DNA from: SHLJ01 sp041618535
GTDB lineage: Bacteria > Bacteroidota > Bacteroidia > Flavobacteriales > Flavobacteriaceae
DNA: 29,628 nucleotides
Reading direction: 5' to 3'
Assembly: GCA_041618535.1 (NCBI GenBank)
Contig: JBFKFP010000012.1
Span: forward strand, 1 to 29,628
How positions within the stretch are numbered: the stretch's first letter is position 1; each line of letters opens with the position of its first letter. The translations under genes were made by a program, and so were the position numbers. Under the pieces are notes generated by a model, which was not told the origin of the DNA, did no database searches, and saw only the letters and a list, made by a program, of their open reading frames with translations. This document shows, in pieces, positions 6,862-14,629 of this stretch.

Positions 6862-8190
6862 ATGCTTAGAACGTTTCCAAAAGGAGGTATTCACCCTGCA
6901 GAAAACAAAATCACCTCGGCCAAACCCATAAAACGAATGCCAGTGCCAAAGGTTGTTTATGTGCCAATCGCGCAGCATATCGGGATTCCCTCAGAAATAA
7001 TCGTTGACCGCAAAGACCGGGTTGAAATAGGACAGGTAATTGCAAAATCAGGGGGTTATGTATCCTCAAATATTCATTCCCCGGTGGCTGGTACGGTTAC
7101 GAAATTGGATATGATGGTTGACAGCAGCGGTTATAAAAAACAATGCATAGTTATCAGAACCGACCAGAAGGATGAATCAAACTCCAGGATTTTGGAATTT
7201 CCGTTGAAACGTGAAATTACCATGGGTCAGAAAGATATTCTACGGCACATTTCCGATTCGGGGATCGTTGGATTGGGAGGAGCAACTTTTCCATCACATG
7301 TGAAGCTCGATCTCAAAAACGACAATAAGGTGGACTGTCTTATCATCAATGGTGTCGAATGTGAGCCTTACCTCACTGCTGACCACAGGCTGATGCTCGA
7401 AAAAGCTGATGAAATCGTAGTCGGTATCCAGATCCTGATGCATGCCCTGCACATTGAAGATGCCATAATAGGAATAGAGAATAACAAAAAGGACGCTATT
7501 AAGGTTTTAAAAAAAGCCGCTGAAGTTGATAAAAGGATCAGGGTTGCAGCCCTCAAGGTAAAATATCCCCAGGGAAGTGAGAAACAACTTATAAAGGCAA
7601 TCCTGAATCGGGAGGTGCCTAAGGGCGGGCTACCGATGGATGTAGGTGTTATCGTTCACAATGTCGGGACAATTTTCGCCATCTACCAGGCTGTTCAACA
7701 TGATCATCCGCTTATTGAAAGAGTGGTGACAGTAACCGGGAAAAACATTAATGAACCTTCTAATTTCTGGGTAAAGATCGGGACGCCTGTTAAGGATTTG
7801 GTTGCAGAGGTTGGGGGTGTACCTGAAGGGACAAGAAAGATTGTTAATGGCGGCCCTATGATGGGGAAAGCCCTGAAAGATATCGATGTTCCGGTAACCA
7901 AGGGAACTTCCGGCATCCTGGTGATCTCGGAAGATGAAGCCAGCAGGCGGGAATCAAGAAACTGTATCAGATGCAGTACCTGCGTATTCGTTTGCCCAAT
8001 GGGGCTTGAGCCTAATCTTCTGATGGATCTTTCAGAGAAAGGATTCTTTGAACGCGCCAAGGCCGAAGACATCATGACCTGCATAGAATGTGGTTCCTGC
8101 AGTTATGTTTGTCCGTCTCACCGCCCCCTTTTAGATTATATCCGCTTTGGAAAAAGTATAGTTAAAAAACTTCAAGCCGCAGAGAACTGA
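6862..8190 (+). CDS. rnfC: Rnf complex subunit C (NADH-binding, FMN and Fe-S protein)
   Basis: Peripheral subunit of 442 aa that carries the NAD(H)/FMN site of Rnf. Visible features are the N-terminal FPKGGIHPAENK segment, a biotinyl-lipoyl-like domain (SNIHSPVAGTV), the Gly-rich nucleotide-binding region GIVGLGGATFPSHVKL, the conserved INGVECEPYLTADHR, and two C-terminal [4Fe-4S] motifs (C368/C371/C374/C378 and C407/C410/C413/C417). It lacks the long repetitive C-terminal tail of E. coli RsxC, as is usual in Bacteroidota and Firmicutes. It follows rnfB after 54 bp, the longest gap in the operon, and is separated from rnfD by one base. Confidence 0.95.
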   Translation: MLRTFPKGGIHPAENKITSAKPIKRMPVPKVVYVPIAQHIGIPSEIIVDRKDRVEIGQVIAKSGGYVSSNIHSPVAGTVTKLDMMVDSSGYKKQCIVIRTDQKDESNSRILEFPLKREITMGQKDILRHISDSGIVGLGGATFPSHVKLDLKNDNKVDCLIINGVECEPYLTADHRLMLEKADEIVVGIQILMHALHIEDAIIGIENNKKDAIKVLKKAAEVDKRIRVAALKVKYPQGSEKQLIKAILNREVPKGGLPMDVGVIVHNVGTIFAIYQAVQHDHPLIERVVTVTGKNINEPSNFWVKIGTPVKDLVAEVGGVPEGTRKIVNGGPMMGKALKDIDVPVTKGTSGILVISEDEASRRESRNCIRCSTCVFVCPMGLEPNLLMDLSEKGFFERAKAEDIMTCIECGSCSYVCPSHRPLLDYIRFGKSIVKKLQAAEN

Positions 8191-8191
8191 T

Positions 8192-9202
8192 ATGTCTGAT
8201 GAAAGAATAATAGTTTCGGCCTCTCCTCATGTGCATTCCGACAGCACATCCAGCAAGATGATGTATGATGTGCTGTATGCCCTGATCCCCGCATTTTTAG
8301 TGTCGATTTACGTCTTTGGTGTTTCTGCCATTGTACTCACCTCGGTAGCCGTTACCTCCTGTATTTTGATCGAATATCTAATTCAGAAATACATATTGAA
8401 AACGGAGGTCACCGTAAGTGACGGTTCTGCATTGATAACGGGAATCCTGCTCGCATTTAACCTTCCGGCCTCTCTTCCCATCTGGATGATTATCATTGGC
8501 AGCCTTGTGTCTATAGGAATCGCAAAGCTCTCATTTGGCGGCATAGGCCATAATATTTTTAACCCCGCGCTGGTAGGAAGGGTCTTTTTACTGGTCTCTT
8601 TCCCTGCACAGATGACGTCCTGGCCTAAGCCATTCGAAAATACCACTTCCCTGGTTGATGCCATCACCGGGGAGACGACTTTGGGTATAATCAAAGAAGG
8701 CCTGCTTTATGGTGAGACTATGTCCTCCATAAGTGAGCGGCTTCCTGAAGCCTCGGAATTATTCCTTGGATTCACAAGCGGCTCTGCCGGTGAGATGTCC
8801 GGACTTGCCCTATTGATAGGCGGTCTGTTCTTGTTGATGCGAAAGGTTATCACCTGGCATATCCCCCTAACTATCCTGGCCACAATGGGAATAATGACCG
8901 GAATATTCTGGCTGGTTGACCCCGAACAGTATGCAAATCCTATGATCCATATCTTATCGGGAGGTGCGATCCTGGGAGCGTTTTACATGGCAACAGATCT
9001 GGTAACCAGTCCCATGACAAAAAAGGGGATGGTTGTGTTTGCCTTCGGAATTGGGGTTATCACGGTTGTGATACGATTGTTCGGGGCTTATCCTGAAGGT
9101 ATTTCATTTGCGATTTTGATCATGAATGCCTTTGTGCCGTTAATCGACCGCTATTTCAAACCTAGGCGTTTCGGAAGTAAGATCAAAGCTAAAATCGTCT
9201 GA
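8192..9202 (+). CDS. rnfD: Rnf complex subunit D (membrane flavoprotein)
   Basis: Polytopic membrane protein of 336 aa with about nine to ten hydrophobic segments, related to NqrB. It starts with the typical SPHVHSDSTSSKMMYDVLYAL sequence region and contains GHNIFNPALVGRVFL. The covalent FMN site expected in RnfD is at DAITGETTLG (T162 as probable flavinylated residue); most RnfD and NqrB proteins have (S/T)GAT here, so Glu replacing Ala is notable. FMN attachment would need the flavin transferase ApbE, which is not in this window. RnfD forms part of the ion-translocating core. The gene is tightly packed between rnfC and rnfG (1 and 2 bp gaps). Confidence 0.93.
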   Translation: MSDERIIVSASPHVHSDSTSSKMMYDVLYALIPAFLVSIYVFGVSAIVLTSVAVTSCILIEYLIQKYILKTEVTVSDGSALITGILLAFNLPASLPIWMIIIGSLVSIGIAKLSFGGIGHNIFNPALVGRVFLLVSFPAQMTSWPKPFENTTSLVDAITGETTLGIIKEGLLYGETMSSISERLPEASELFLGFTSGSAGEMSGLALLIGGLFLLMRKVITWHIPLTILATMGIMTGIFWLVDPEQYANPMIHILSGGAILGAFYMATDLVTSPMTKKGMVVFAFGIGVITVVIRLFGAYPEGISFAILIMNAFVPLIDRYFKPRRFGSKIKAKIV

Positions 9203-9204
9203 GC

Positions 9205-9798
9205 ATGGCAAAAAAAGCATCTACTTTCAAAAATATGACACTCACGTTATTCCTGATCACGGTTGTTGCAGGAATTTCCCTGGGGTATATCAATGAGGTG
9301 ACCAAAGGACCCATTGCCAAGGCGAAACTGGAACGGACTACCAACGCCCTGAAAAATGTTCTTCCCACTTTCGATAATGATCCTCTGCAGGACATTCTCA
9401 AGATAAAGGCCGAAGAGGTTAAGGACAGTATCGAGTTCTATCCTGCCTTTCAGGAGGGAGTCCGAGTCGGAACCGCTGTTGTCGCTTCTTCGGAAAAAGG
9501 ATATAACGGGCTGATCAGGCTTATGGTTGGTTTTGAACCAAATGGATCCATCATCGACATTCGTGTGCTGGAACAAAAGGAAACCCCGGGGCTCGGAACG
9601 AAAATAAAGGGGGAAAAGTTCAAACGTCAGTTCAGAGGAAAAAATCCATCTGCATTCAACCTTAAAGTCAAAAAGGACCAGGGTGAAGTTGACGCCCTTA
9701 CAGGTGCCACGATCACCACACGAGCCTTTAGTGAGGCCGTGCAGTTGGCTTACGATAAAATGATTCAAAACCAATCTCAGACAGGATCCGATGAATGA
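9205..9798 (+). CDS. rnfG: Rnf complex subunit G (FMN-binding protein)
   Basis: Subunit of 197 aa with one N-terminal membrane anchor (about 10-30) and a soluble FMN-binding domain. It has the family signatures GFEPNGSIIDIRVLEQKETPGLG and, near the C-terminus, DALTGATITTRA, where T169 is the predicted covalent FMN attachment site recognised by ApbE. RnfG relays electrons on the outer face of the membrane between RnfD and the other subunits. The start ATG is 2 bp after the rnfD stop, and its last 8 bp overlap rnfE, indicating translational coupling. Confidence 0.93.
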   Translation: MAKKASTFKNMTLTLFLITVVAGISLGYINEVTKGPIAKAKLERTTNALKNVLPTFDNDPLQDILKIKAEEVKDSIEFYPAFQEGVRVGTAVVASSEKGYNGLIRLMVGFEPNGSIIDIRVLEQKETPGLGTKIKGEKFKRQFRGKNPSAFNLKVKKDQGEVDALTGATITTRAFSEAVQLAYDKMIQNQSQTGSDE

Positions 9799-10396
9799 GC
9801 CGGTAAATCAGAAACAGAATTTTATAAAGGGTATAATAAAGGATAACCCTGTATTTGTCATGCTGCTCGGGATGTGCCCGGTATTGGGTGTGACCTCTTC
9901 AGCCTTCAACGGCCTTGGGATGGGAATTGCGACCTTGTTCGTGCTGCTCATGTCTAATATAGTGGTGTCTTTGATCAAGACGCAGATCCCTGCAAAAGTC
10001 AGGATTCCCGCATTTATAATTATTATCGCCTCCTTCGTAACAATAGTGGAGATGGTACTGGAAGCTTTTATACCTGTACTTTACGAGCAACTGGGAATCT
10101 TCATTCCATTAATTGTTGTCAACTGCCTGATCCTTGGTCGTGCTGAAGCCTTTGCCTCTAAGAATAATTTATTGTCGTCTGTAGTTGACGCCCTTGGAAT
10201 GGGTATCGGATTTACGATTGCCCTGGTTGTACTTGGAGCCACAAGGGAAATATTGGGTAATGGAAGTTTATTTGATTTCCCGCTTACTTCAGAAGATTCC
10301 AGCACGCTCATATTATTTATTCTGCCCCCGGGAGCCTTTATTGCTCTGGCTTACCTTAGTGTGGGGTTCAATAAATTAACCGCCAAAATGAACTAA
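9791..10396 (+). CDS. rnfE: Rnf complex subunit E (membrane subunit)
   Basis: Membrane protein of 201 aa with six predicted spans, paralogous to RnfA and homologous to NqrD. It carries the two half-site motifs typical of the RnfA/E pair: LLGMCPVLGVTSSAFNGLGM (C29) and VVNCLILGRAEAFA (C112). In Rnf and Nqr structures these Cys, with those of RnfA, hold a [2Fe-2S] cluster in the middle of the membrane that passes electrons across it. The start lies within the last codons of rnfG. The rnfA start follows after 3 bp. Confidence 0.94.
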   Translation: MNEPVNQKQNFIKGIIKDNPVFVMLLGMCPVLGVTSSAFNGLGMGIATLFVLLMSNIVVSLIKTQIPAKVRIPAFIIIIASFVTIVEMVLEAFIPVLYEQLGIFIPLIVVNCLILGRAEAFASKNNLLSSVVDALGMGIGFTIALVVLGATREILGNGSLFDFPLTSEDSSTLILFILPPGAFIALAYLSVGFNKLTAKMN

Positions 10397-10399
10397 CTC

Positions 10400-10975
10400 A
10401 TGGAATATATCCTCATCATAATAGCGGCTGTCTTCGTCAACAATATTGTCTTGTCACAGTTCCTCGGAATCTGCCCCTTCCTGGGCGTATCAAATAAGCT
10501 GTCCACTTCAGTGGGAATGTCGGGAGCGGTATTATTCGTTATGACCATCGCTACCCTTGTCACCTACCTGCTTTATGAGTTCATCCTCATTCCGATGGGG
10601 CTGGATTATCTGCGTACTATTACGTTCATTCTTGTGATAGCGTCTCTGGTGCAGATGGTGGAAATTATTCTCCGGAAAGTGAGCCCGGCCCTATACCAGG
10701 CGCTTGGAGTATTTTTACCATTGATAACCACCAATTGCGCGGTCCTGGGTGTGGCCATTCTTGCTCTTGGGCTACAAGATGGAAGCCTGCTTAAAGCAGT
10801 GGTTTTCGCTATAGCCAATGCAATTGGATTTGCACTTGCCATAATAGTATTTTCCAGTATCAGGGAACGACTGGAACTTGCCGATATTCCTGAAGGCATG
10901 AAAGGTGTCCCGATCAACCTGCTGATAGCCGGCTTGTTATCACTTGCTTTTCTAGGATTTGCCGGGCTTGTATAG
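10400..10975 (+). CDS. rnfA: Rnf complex subunit A (membrane subunit)
   Basis: Membrane protein of 191 aa, six spans, homologous to NqrE and paired with RnfE. Motifs: NNIVLSQFLGICPFLGVSNK (C25) and TTNCAVLGVAI (C113), the partner Cys for the intramembrane [2Fe-2S] cluster shared with RnfE. It is the last gene of the rseC-rnfBCDGEA operon and is followed by a hairpin that separates it from the convergent korB. With it the set of six Rnf subunits is complete, so the complex is expected to be functional if ApbE is encoded elsewhere. Confidence 0.94.
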   Translation: MEYILIIIAAVFVNNIVLSQFLGICPFLGVSNKLSTSVGMSGAVLFVMTIATLVTYLLYEFILIPMGLDYLRTITFILVIASLVQMVEIILRKVSPALYQALGVFLPLITTNCAVLGVAILALGLQDGSLLKAVVFAIANAIGFALAIIVFSSIRERLELADIPEGMKGVPINLLIAGLLSLAFLGFAGLV

Positions 10976-10984
10976 AGACCATCC

Positions 10985-11017
10985 CTAAGATCCTGAAAAA
11001 CTGTCAGATCATCTTAG
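10985..11017. terminator. Hairpin between convergent rnfA and korB
   Basis: CTAAGAT (10985-10991) pairs perfectly with ATCTTAG (11011-11017), and inner CTGA pairs with TCAG around a short loop, with a small internal bulge. It lies in the 50-bp gap between the rnfA stop and the korB stop, where a bidirectional terminator is expected. No long T-run follows on either strand, so strength is uncertain. Confidence 0.45.
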
Positions 11018-11025
11018 ATTCGTTG

Positions 11026-12039
11026 TTATAAAACCTGATAAGTGTCTCCTGAAAAGAACAATTCGTTGGTCCTGCTGAATTTAGAATCTGATTTTAATTT
11101 GGCTGTTTGATCATTCTTTCGCTCTTCGAGTGTCACATCCTCTACACATCGTATGATTCCGGTAACTAAAGGCTCCCTCAGCCTTGTCAGCATTTGGTGA
11201 AGGGTAGGGTCGGCCAGCTTTGCATCATGTACCAGAATATCATCTTCAGTTATTCCATTTTCACCTATGGTCACCACTTCGAGCTTAAGACCGTTCAGGA
11301 CAAGGCCTTTATCCCTGTTAGCGCCGAAAACCATGGGTTTTCCATGTTCTACGTAGCACTGCCTGTCAGCCCTTACATTTTTGTCGGTATAATGTGAAAA
11401 CGCATTGTCATTAAAAATCGGGCAATTCTGCAGCACCTCCACCAGAGAAGTTCCTTTAAATCGGCCGGCCTCTGTGAAGATCTCCGACATTTCTTTCGGG
11501 GTGTTACCTCCTACCCGTGCAAAGAACCGGGCCTGCGCACCTATGGCTAACTCCCCGGGATGAAATGGTGGCTGGGTATTACCATATGGAGATGATTTTG
11601 TTTTTTGTCCCACCAGTGAGGTTGGGGAGAACTGACCTTTGGTAAGGCCATATATCTCATTGTTAAAAAGAATTATGTTGAGGTCAACATTTCGCCTTAG
11701 GACGTGTATAAAGTGGTTTCCGCCAATTGCCATGGCATCTCCGTCTCCTGTTATAACCCAGACACTCAGATCGGGGTTAGACAATTTAACTCCGGTGGCG
11801 ATAGCAGGAGCCCGACCGTGAATACCATGCATTCCATAAGTGTTCATATAATATGGAAAGCGTGATGAGCACCCGATTCCCGATATGAATACCACGTCTT
11901 CCCTATTTATTCCGAGTTCCGGAAGGGCCTTCTGCATAGCCCTGAGGATAACATAATCATCGCAGCCGGGACACCATCGCACTTCCTGGTCACTCGCAAA
12001 ATCCTTAAACGTATATTTTTCTTTTGTAGTCGCTTCCAT
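11026..12039 (-). CDS. korB: 2-oxoacid:ferredoxin oxidoreductase, beta subunit (KorB-type)
   Basis: TPP-binding subunit of 337 aa. It has the beta-subunit hallmarks RWCPGCDDYVILRAMQKAL (C23, C26), ISGIGCSSRFPYYMNTYG (C57) and the TPP motif VITGDGDAMAIGGNHF followed by NIILFNNEIYGLTKGQ. Further Cys such as CPIFNDNAF may complete the [4Fe-4S] site. With KorA it catalyses reversible oxidative decarboxylation of a 2-oxoacid, most likely 2-oxoglutarate, to the acyl-CoA with reduction of ferredoxin. Substrate choice between 2-oxoglutarate and other 2-oxoacids cannot be fixed from sequence alone. It begins one base after the korA stop, so the two genes form one transcript; the ferredoxin gene is divergent from korA. 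Confidence 0.92.
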   Translation of the reverse strand: MEATTKEKYTFKDFASDQEVRWCPGCDDYVILRAMQKALPELGINREDVVFISGIGCSSRFPYYMNTYGMHGIHGRAPAIATGVKLSNPDLSVWVITGDGDAMAIGGNHFIHVLRRNVDLNIILFNNEIYGLTKGQFSPTSLVGQKTKSSPYGNTQPPFHPGELAIGAQARFFARVGGNTPKEMSEIFTEAGRFKGTSLVEVLQNCPIFNDNAFSHYTDKNVRADRQCYVEHGKPMVFGANRDKGLVLNGLKLEVVTIGENGITEDDILVHDAKLADPTLHQMLTRLREPLVTGIIRCVEDVTLEERKNDQTAKLKSDSKFSRTNELFFSGDTYQVL

Positions 12040-12040
12040 C

Positions 12041-13897
12041 TTACTTGATCAATTCTTTAAATTTATCGGTCAATTCTGTATTATTAAAGGGCAGGCCCTG
12101 AATTTTATTAAATTGGACTATCTCGAGCCCATTGAAATTTGACCTGAGCACAGAGGCAAATTGGCCATAATTCAACTCACATACCACCAGTTTTTTAAAT
12201 CGGCTTAACACTTCGAAAGTGTTTTTTGGAAAGGGATTCAGGTAGCTGAAATGCGCCAGTCCAACCTTGTCATATCCTTCATGGGCCATTTGCTTGACTG
12301 CAGAGTGCAAAGAACCGTAGGTTCCGCCCCAGCCAACAACCAAAAGATCCCCTTCATCAGCGAATTCAGTTGACAGCTCAGGGATATTTTCCTGAACACG
12401 TTTGATTTTCTCTGCCCTAACCTTAACCATGTATTCATGATTTTCAGGGACATAAGATACATTACCGGAAACCTTGTCTTTTTCTAATCCGCCAACCCTG
12501 TGCTCAAGGCCAGGGGACCCGGGAATGATCCAATTCCTTGAAAGAGTTTTCTCATCCCTGTCATAGGGATGCCACTCTTCATAGGGTTTATCCAGGATTC
12601 GATGTTTGATGTCCGGCATTTCCTCAACCGTTTTAATACGCCATGGTGCCGAGCCATTGGCAATATATCCGTCACTCAAGAGGATGACCGGGGTCATATG
12701 TTCAAGCGTTAACCGGCATGCCTCATATGCATAATTAAAACAGTTAGCCGGTGTACTGGCAGCTATAACTATAACAGGGCTCTCCCCATTTCGCCCGTAC
12801 ATGGCCTGAAGCAGGTCAGACTGTTCTGTCTTTGTGGGTAATCCTGTTGACGGGCCTCCTCTTTGAACATTCACTACCACCAGGGGCATTTCAATCATCA
12901 TCGCGAGGCCAAGGGCTTCTCCTTTAAGAGCTAACCCGGGACCAGAAGTTGTTGTTATGGCAAGGTTACCGGCAAAAGAAGCTCCAATGGCAGAACTGAT
13001 GCCAGCAATTTCATCTTCAGCCTGAAGAGCTTTTACACCAAAGTGCTTATGCTTTGCCAACTCGTGCAGGATATCTGATGCGGGAGTAATTGGATAAGAG
13101 CCAAGAAAAAGGTCTAATCCGGTTTTTTCCGCGGCAGCGAGGAGCCCCCAGGCCAAGGCCGTGTTCCCCATTATGATTCGATAGGTTCCAGCCTCCATCT
13201 TAGCAGGTGCTATCGAATAGGCATTTGGAATTAATTCAAGGGTTTCAGCATAGAAATAGCCTGTATTCAAAGCCTTGGTATTAGCCTCAATTATCTTTGG
13301 TTTATGTTTGAACTTCTTCTCGAAAAAATTGATAGTATGATCGAGGGTGCGATCATACATCCAATAGACCATCCCGAGTGCGAACATATTCTTTGTTCTC
13401 AGGACGCTCTTGTTATCGAGACCATCGATATCCTTAAGTGCCTCCTTTGTAAGGCTGGTCATGGCAACCTCTATCACCCTGTAATTGTCAAGGGAGCCAT
13501 CTTCCAGTGGATTGTTCTCATATTGGGCCTTATCAAGATTTTTCCTTGTAAAAGAATCTACATCCACTATAATTGTATGGCCCGGTTTAACGGCATGTAA
13601 ATTGGTCTTGAGACCAGCAGGGTTCATCGCCACAAGCAAGTCGACCTCATCCCCGGGTGTGCTTATCTCAACACTCCCGATATGAACCTGGAATCCGGAG
13701 ACCCCGTATAAGCTTCCCTGCGGCGCCCTGATCTCAGCCGGGTAATTGGGAAAGGTTGCTACGTCATTTCCGAACATGGCCGATGTTCCCGAGAATTGTG
13801 ATCCCGTTAACTGCATACCATCACCTGAATCGCCCACAAACCGTACAATGACGGCCTCAAGAAGCTCAGGCTGTTGATTTATCTTTGTCTTCAGCAT
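12041..13897 (-). CDS. korA: 2-oxoacid:ferredoxin oxidoreductase, fused gamma-alpha subunit (KorA-type)
   Basis: Protein of 618 aa, the fused form in which the gamma domain (from about residue 15; IVRFVGDSGDGMQLTGSQFS) precedes the alpha pyrimidine-binding domain (GSYPITPASDILHEL, QAEDEIAGISSAIGASFAG, TTTSGPGLALKGEALGLA, VNVQRGGPSTGLPTKTEQSD), with a C-terminal transketolase-C-like domain (LVVGWGGTYGSL). This gamma-alpha fusion with a separate beta gene is the architecture of KorAB in aerobic and microaerobic bacteria and some archaea. It forms the catalytic heterodimer with KorB. The ATG start (MLKTKINQQPE) leaves 152 bp to the divergent ferredoxin start, which must hold both promoters. Confidence 0.92.
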   Translation of the reverse strand: MLKTKINQQPELLEAVIVRFVGDSGDGMQLTGSQFSGTSAMFGNDVATFPNYPAEIRAPQGSLYGVSGFQVHIGSVEISTPGDEVDLLVAMNPAGLKTNLHAVKPGHTIIVDVDSFTRKNLDKAQYENNPLEDGSLDNYRVIEVAMTSLTKEALKDIDGLDNKSVLRTKNMFALGMVYWMYDRTLDHTINFFEKKFKHKPKIIEANTKALNTGYFYAETLELIPNAYSIAPAKMEAGTYRIIMGNTALAWGLLAAAEKTGLDLFLGSYPITPASDILHELAKHKHFGVKALQAEDEIAGISSAIGASFAGNLAITTTSGPGLALKGEALGLAMMIEMPLVVVNVQRGGPSTGLPTKTEQSDLLQAMYGRNGESPVIVIAASTPANCFNYAYEACRLTLEHMTPVILLSDGYIANGSAPWRIKTVEEMPDIKHRILDKPYEEWHPYDRDEKTLSRNWIIPGSPGLEHRVGGLEKDKVSGNVSYVPENHEYMVKVRAEKIKRVQENIPELSTEFADEGDLLVVGWGGTYGSLHSAVKQMAHEGYDKVGLAHFSYLNPFPKNTFEVLSRFKKLVVCELNYGQFASVLRSNFNGLEIVQFNKIQGLPFNNTELTDKFKELIK

Positions 13898-14049
13898 ACT
13901 GATTCAACATTAAATAATTATATTTTATTAAATTGGAAGATATAAAGCTAATTTCTCCAATCTACTCTAAATATGATTTTTATCACTTTAAAGATGGAAA
14001 AGGAAGGTTAATTTTACATAAGCAAACCACTTATAAAAATACTACAATT
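13898..14049. promoter_or_regulatory. Divergent korAB / ferredoxin promoter region
   Basis: AT-rich gap of 152 bp between the start of korA (leftward) and the start of the ferredoxin (rightward); it must carry promoters for both. I found no exact TAnnTTTG on either strand. An imperfect dyad with TTGGA and TCCAA arms 18 bp apart (about 13934-13961) is the only symmetric feature noticed. Shared regulation of the enzyme and its electron acceptor is plausible but not shown. Confidence 0.35.
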
Positions 14050-14400
14050 ATGGCAATAATTATAACCGACGAATGTATAAACTGCGATGCATGTGTAGCA
14101 GAATGTCCGAACAATGCCATTTATGAGCCCGACCAGGAATGGGCCTATTCAGATGAAACCGCATTATCCGGATCAGTTCCCGGATTGAACGGGGAAGAAA
14201 TTGATGCTGATGCTATGAATGAACCCATCTCTGATGAATTCTATTTCATAGTTCCGGATAAGTGTACCGAGTGCAAAGGGTTCCATGACGAACCTCAATG
14301 TGCCGCCGTATGTCCGGTTGATTGCTGTGTTCCCGATGAAGACCGGGTGGAGTCTGAGGAGGAACTTCTCGCAAAAAAAGCATGGTTGCATGGTGATTAA
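14050..14400 (+). CDS. 2[4Fe-4S] ferredoxin with inter-cluster insertion
   Basis: Acidic ferredoxin of 116 aa. The first cluster motif is CINCDACVAECP (C9, C12, C15, C19). The second, CTECKGFHDEPQCAAVCP (C72, C75, C84, C88), has the enlarged C-x2-C-x8-C spacing of Allochromatium-type (Alvin) ferredoxins and is followed by a CC pair (C92, C93). Between the two motifs are about 52 residues, far more than in clostridial ferredoxin, rich in Asp and Glu, and the C-terminal tail is also acidic. Alvin-type clusters usually have very low potentials. The protein is the obvious electron carrier for KorAB, NifJ and Rnf. The ATG at 14050 (MAIIITDECINC) is chosen because ferredoxins begin this way; an in-frame ATG further upstream adds a segment unlike ferredoxins. 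Confidence 0.92.
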   Translation: MAIIITDECINCDACVAECPNNAIYEPDQEWAYSDETALSGSVPGLNGEEIDADAMNEPISDEFYFIVPDKCTECKGFHDEPQCAAVCPVDCCVPDEDRVESEEELLAKKAWLHGD

Positions 14401-14429
14401 TCTCTGCTGAAGTATTTTCATATCGATTT

Positions 14430-14490
14430 AACCGGTCTACGCCCTGGAAATAAGATATTTTCAGGAGGGCGCAGATCGGTTTATTTTTTC
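14430..14490 (+). terminator. Rho-independent terminator after the ferredoxin gene
   Basis: A long stem with left arm AACCGGTCTACGCCCT (14430-14445) pairs with a right arm ending at 14481 through CGCCCT/AGGGCG, TCT/AGA and AACCG/CGGTT, with one G-U pair and one mismatch. It is followed by TTATTTTTTC. It ends the ferredoxin transcript 30 bp after the stop and separates it from nifJ, so nifJ should have its own promoter. Confidence 0.85.
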
Positions 14491-14535
14491 ATTTTCCCTG
14501 AGGGCAAGCTAAGGCCATTTCTCTTCTCTTAGTCA

Positions 14536-14570
14536 GGGGTTTAGCTGACATAAGTCATAGAATTTACCCC
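14536..14570. promoter_or_regulatory. Nested dyad upstream of nifJ (candidate operator)
   Basis: GGGGT (14536-14540) and ACCCC (14566-14570) flank an inner dyad TGACATAAGTCA (14546-14557), the two centres lying within 2 bp of each other. They are 60-95 bp before the nifJ ATG, just upstream of an AT-rich stretch containing TATATTTT (a one-mismatch -7 element). A regulator-binding site is possible; no named consensus is matched. Confidence 0.3.
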
Positions 14571-14629
14571 CTATTATTTATATTTTCACCACATCTATTT
14601 AACTCAAGAATTCACTTAAAAAAGGAATT

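Noticed and set aside
9247..9774. Open frame of 175 codons antisense to rnfG
   Set aside because: It is fully opposite rnfG, whose FMN motif and spacing in the operon leave no doubt about the true strand.
13933..14049. N-terminal extension of the ferredoxin to 13933
   Set aside because: The added 39 residues are unlike ferredoxins and would occupy most of the divergent promoter region; MAIIITDECINC is the normal ferredoxin start.
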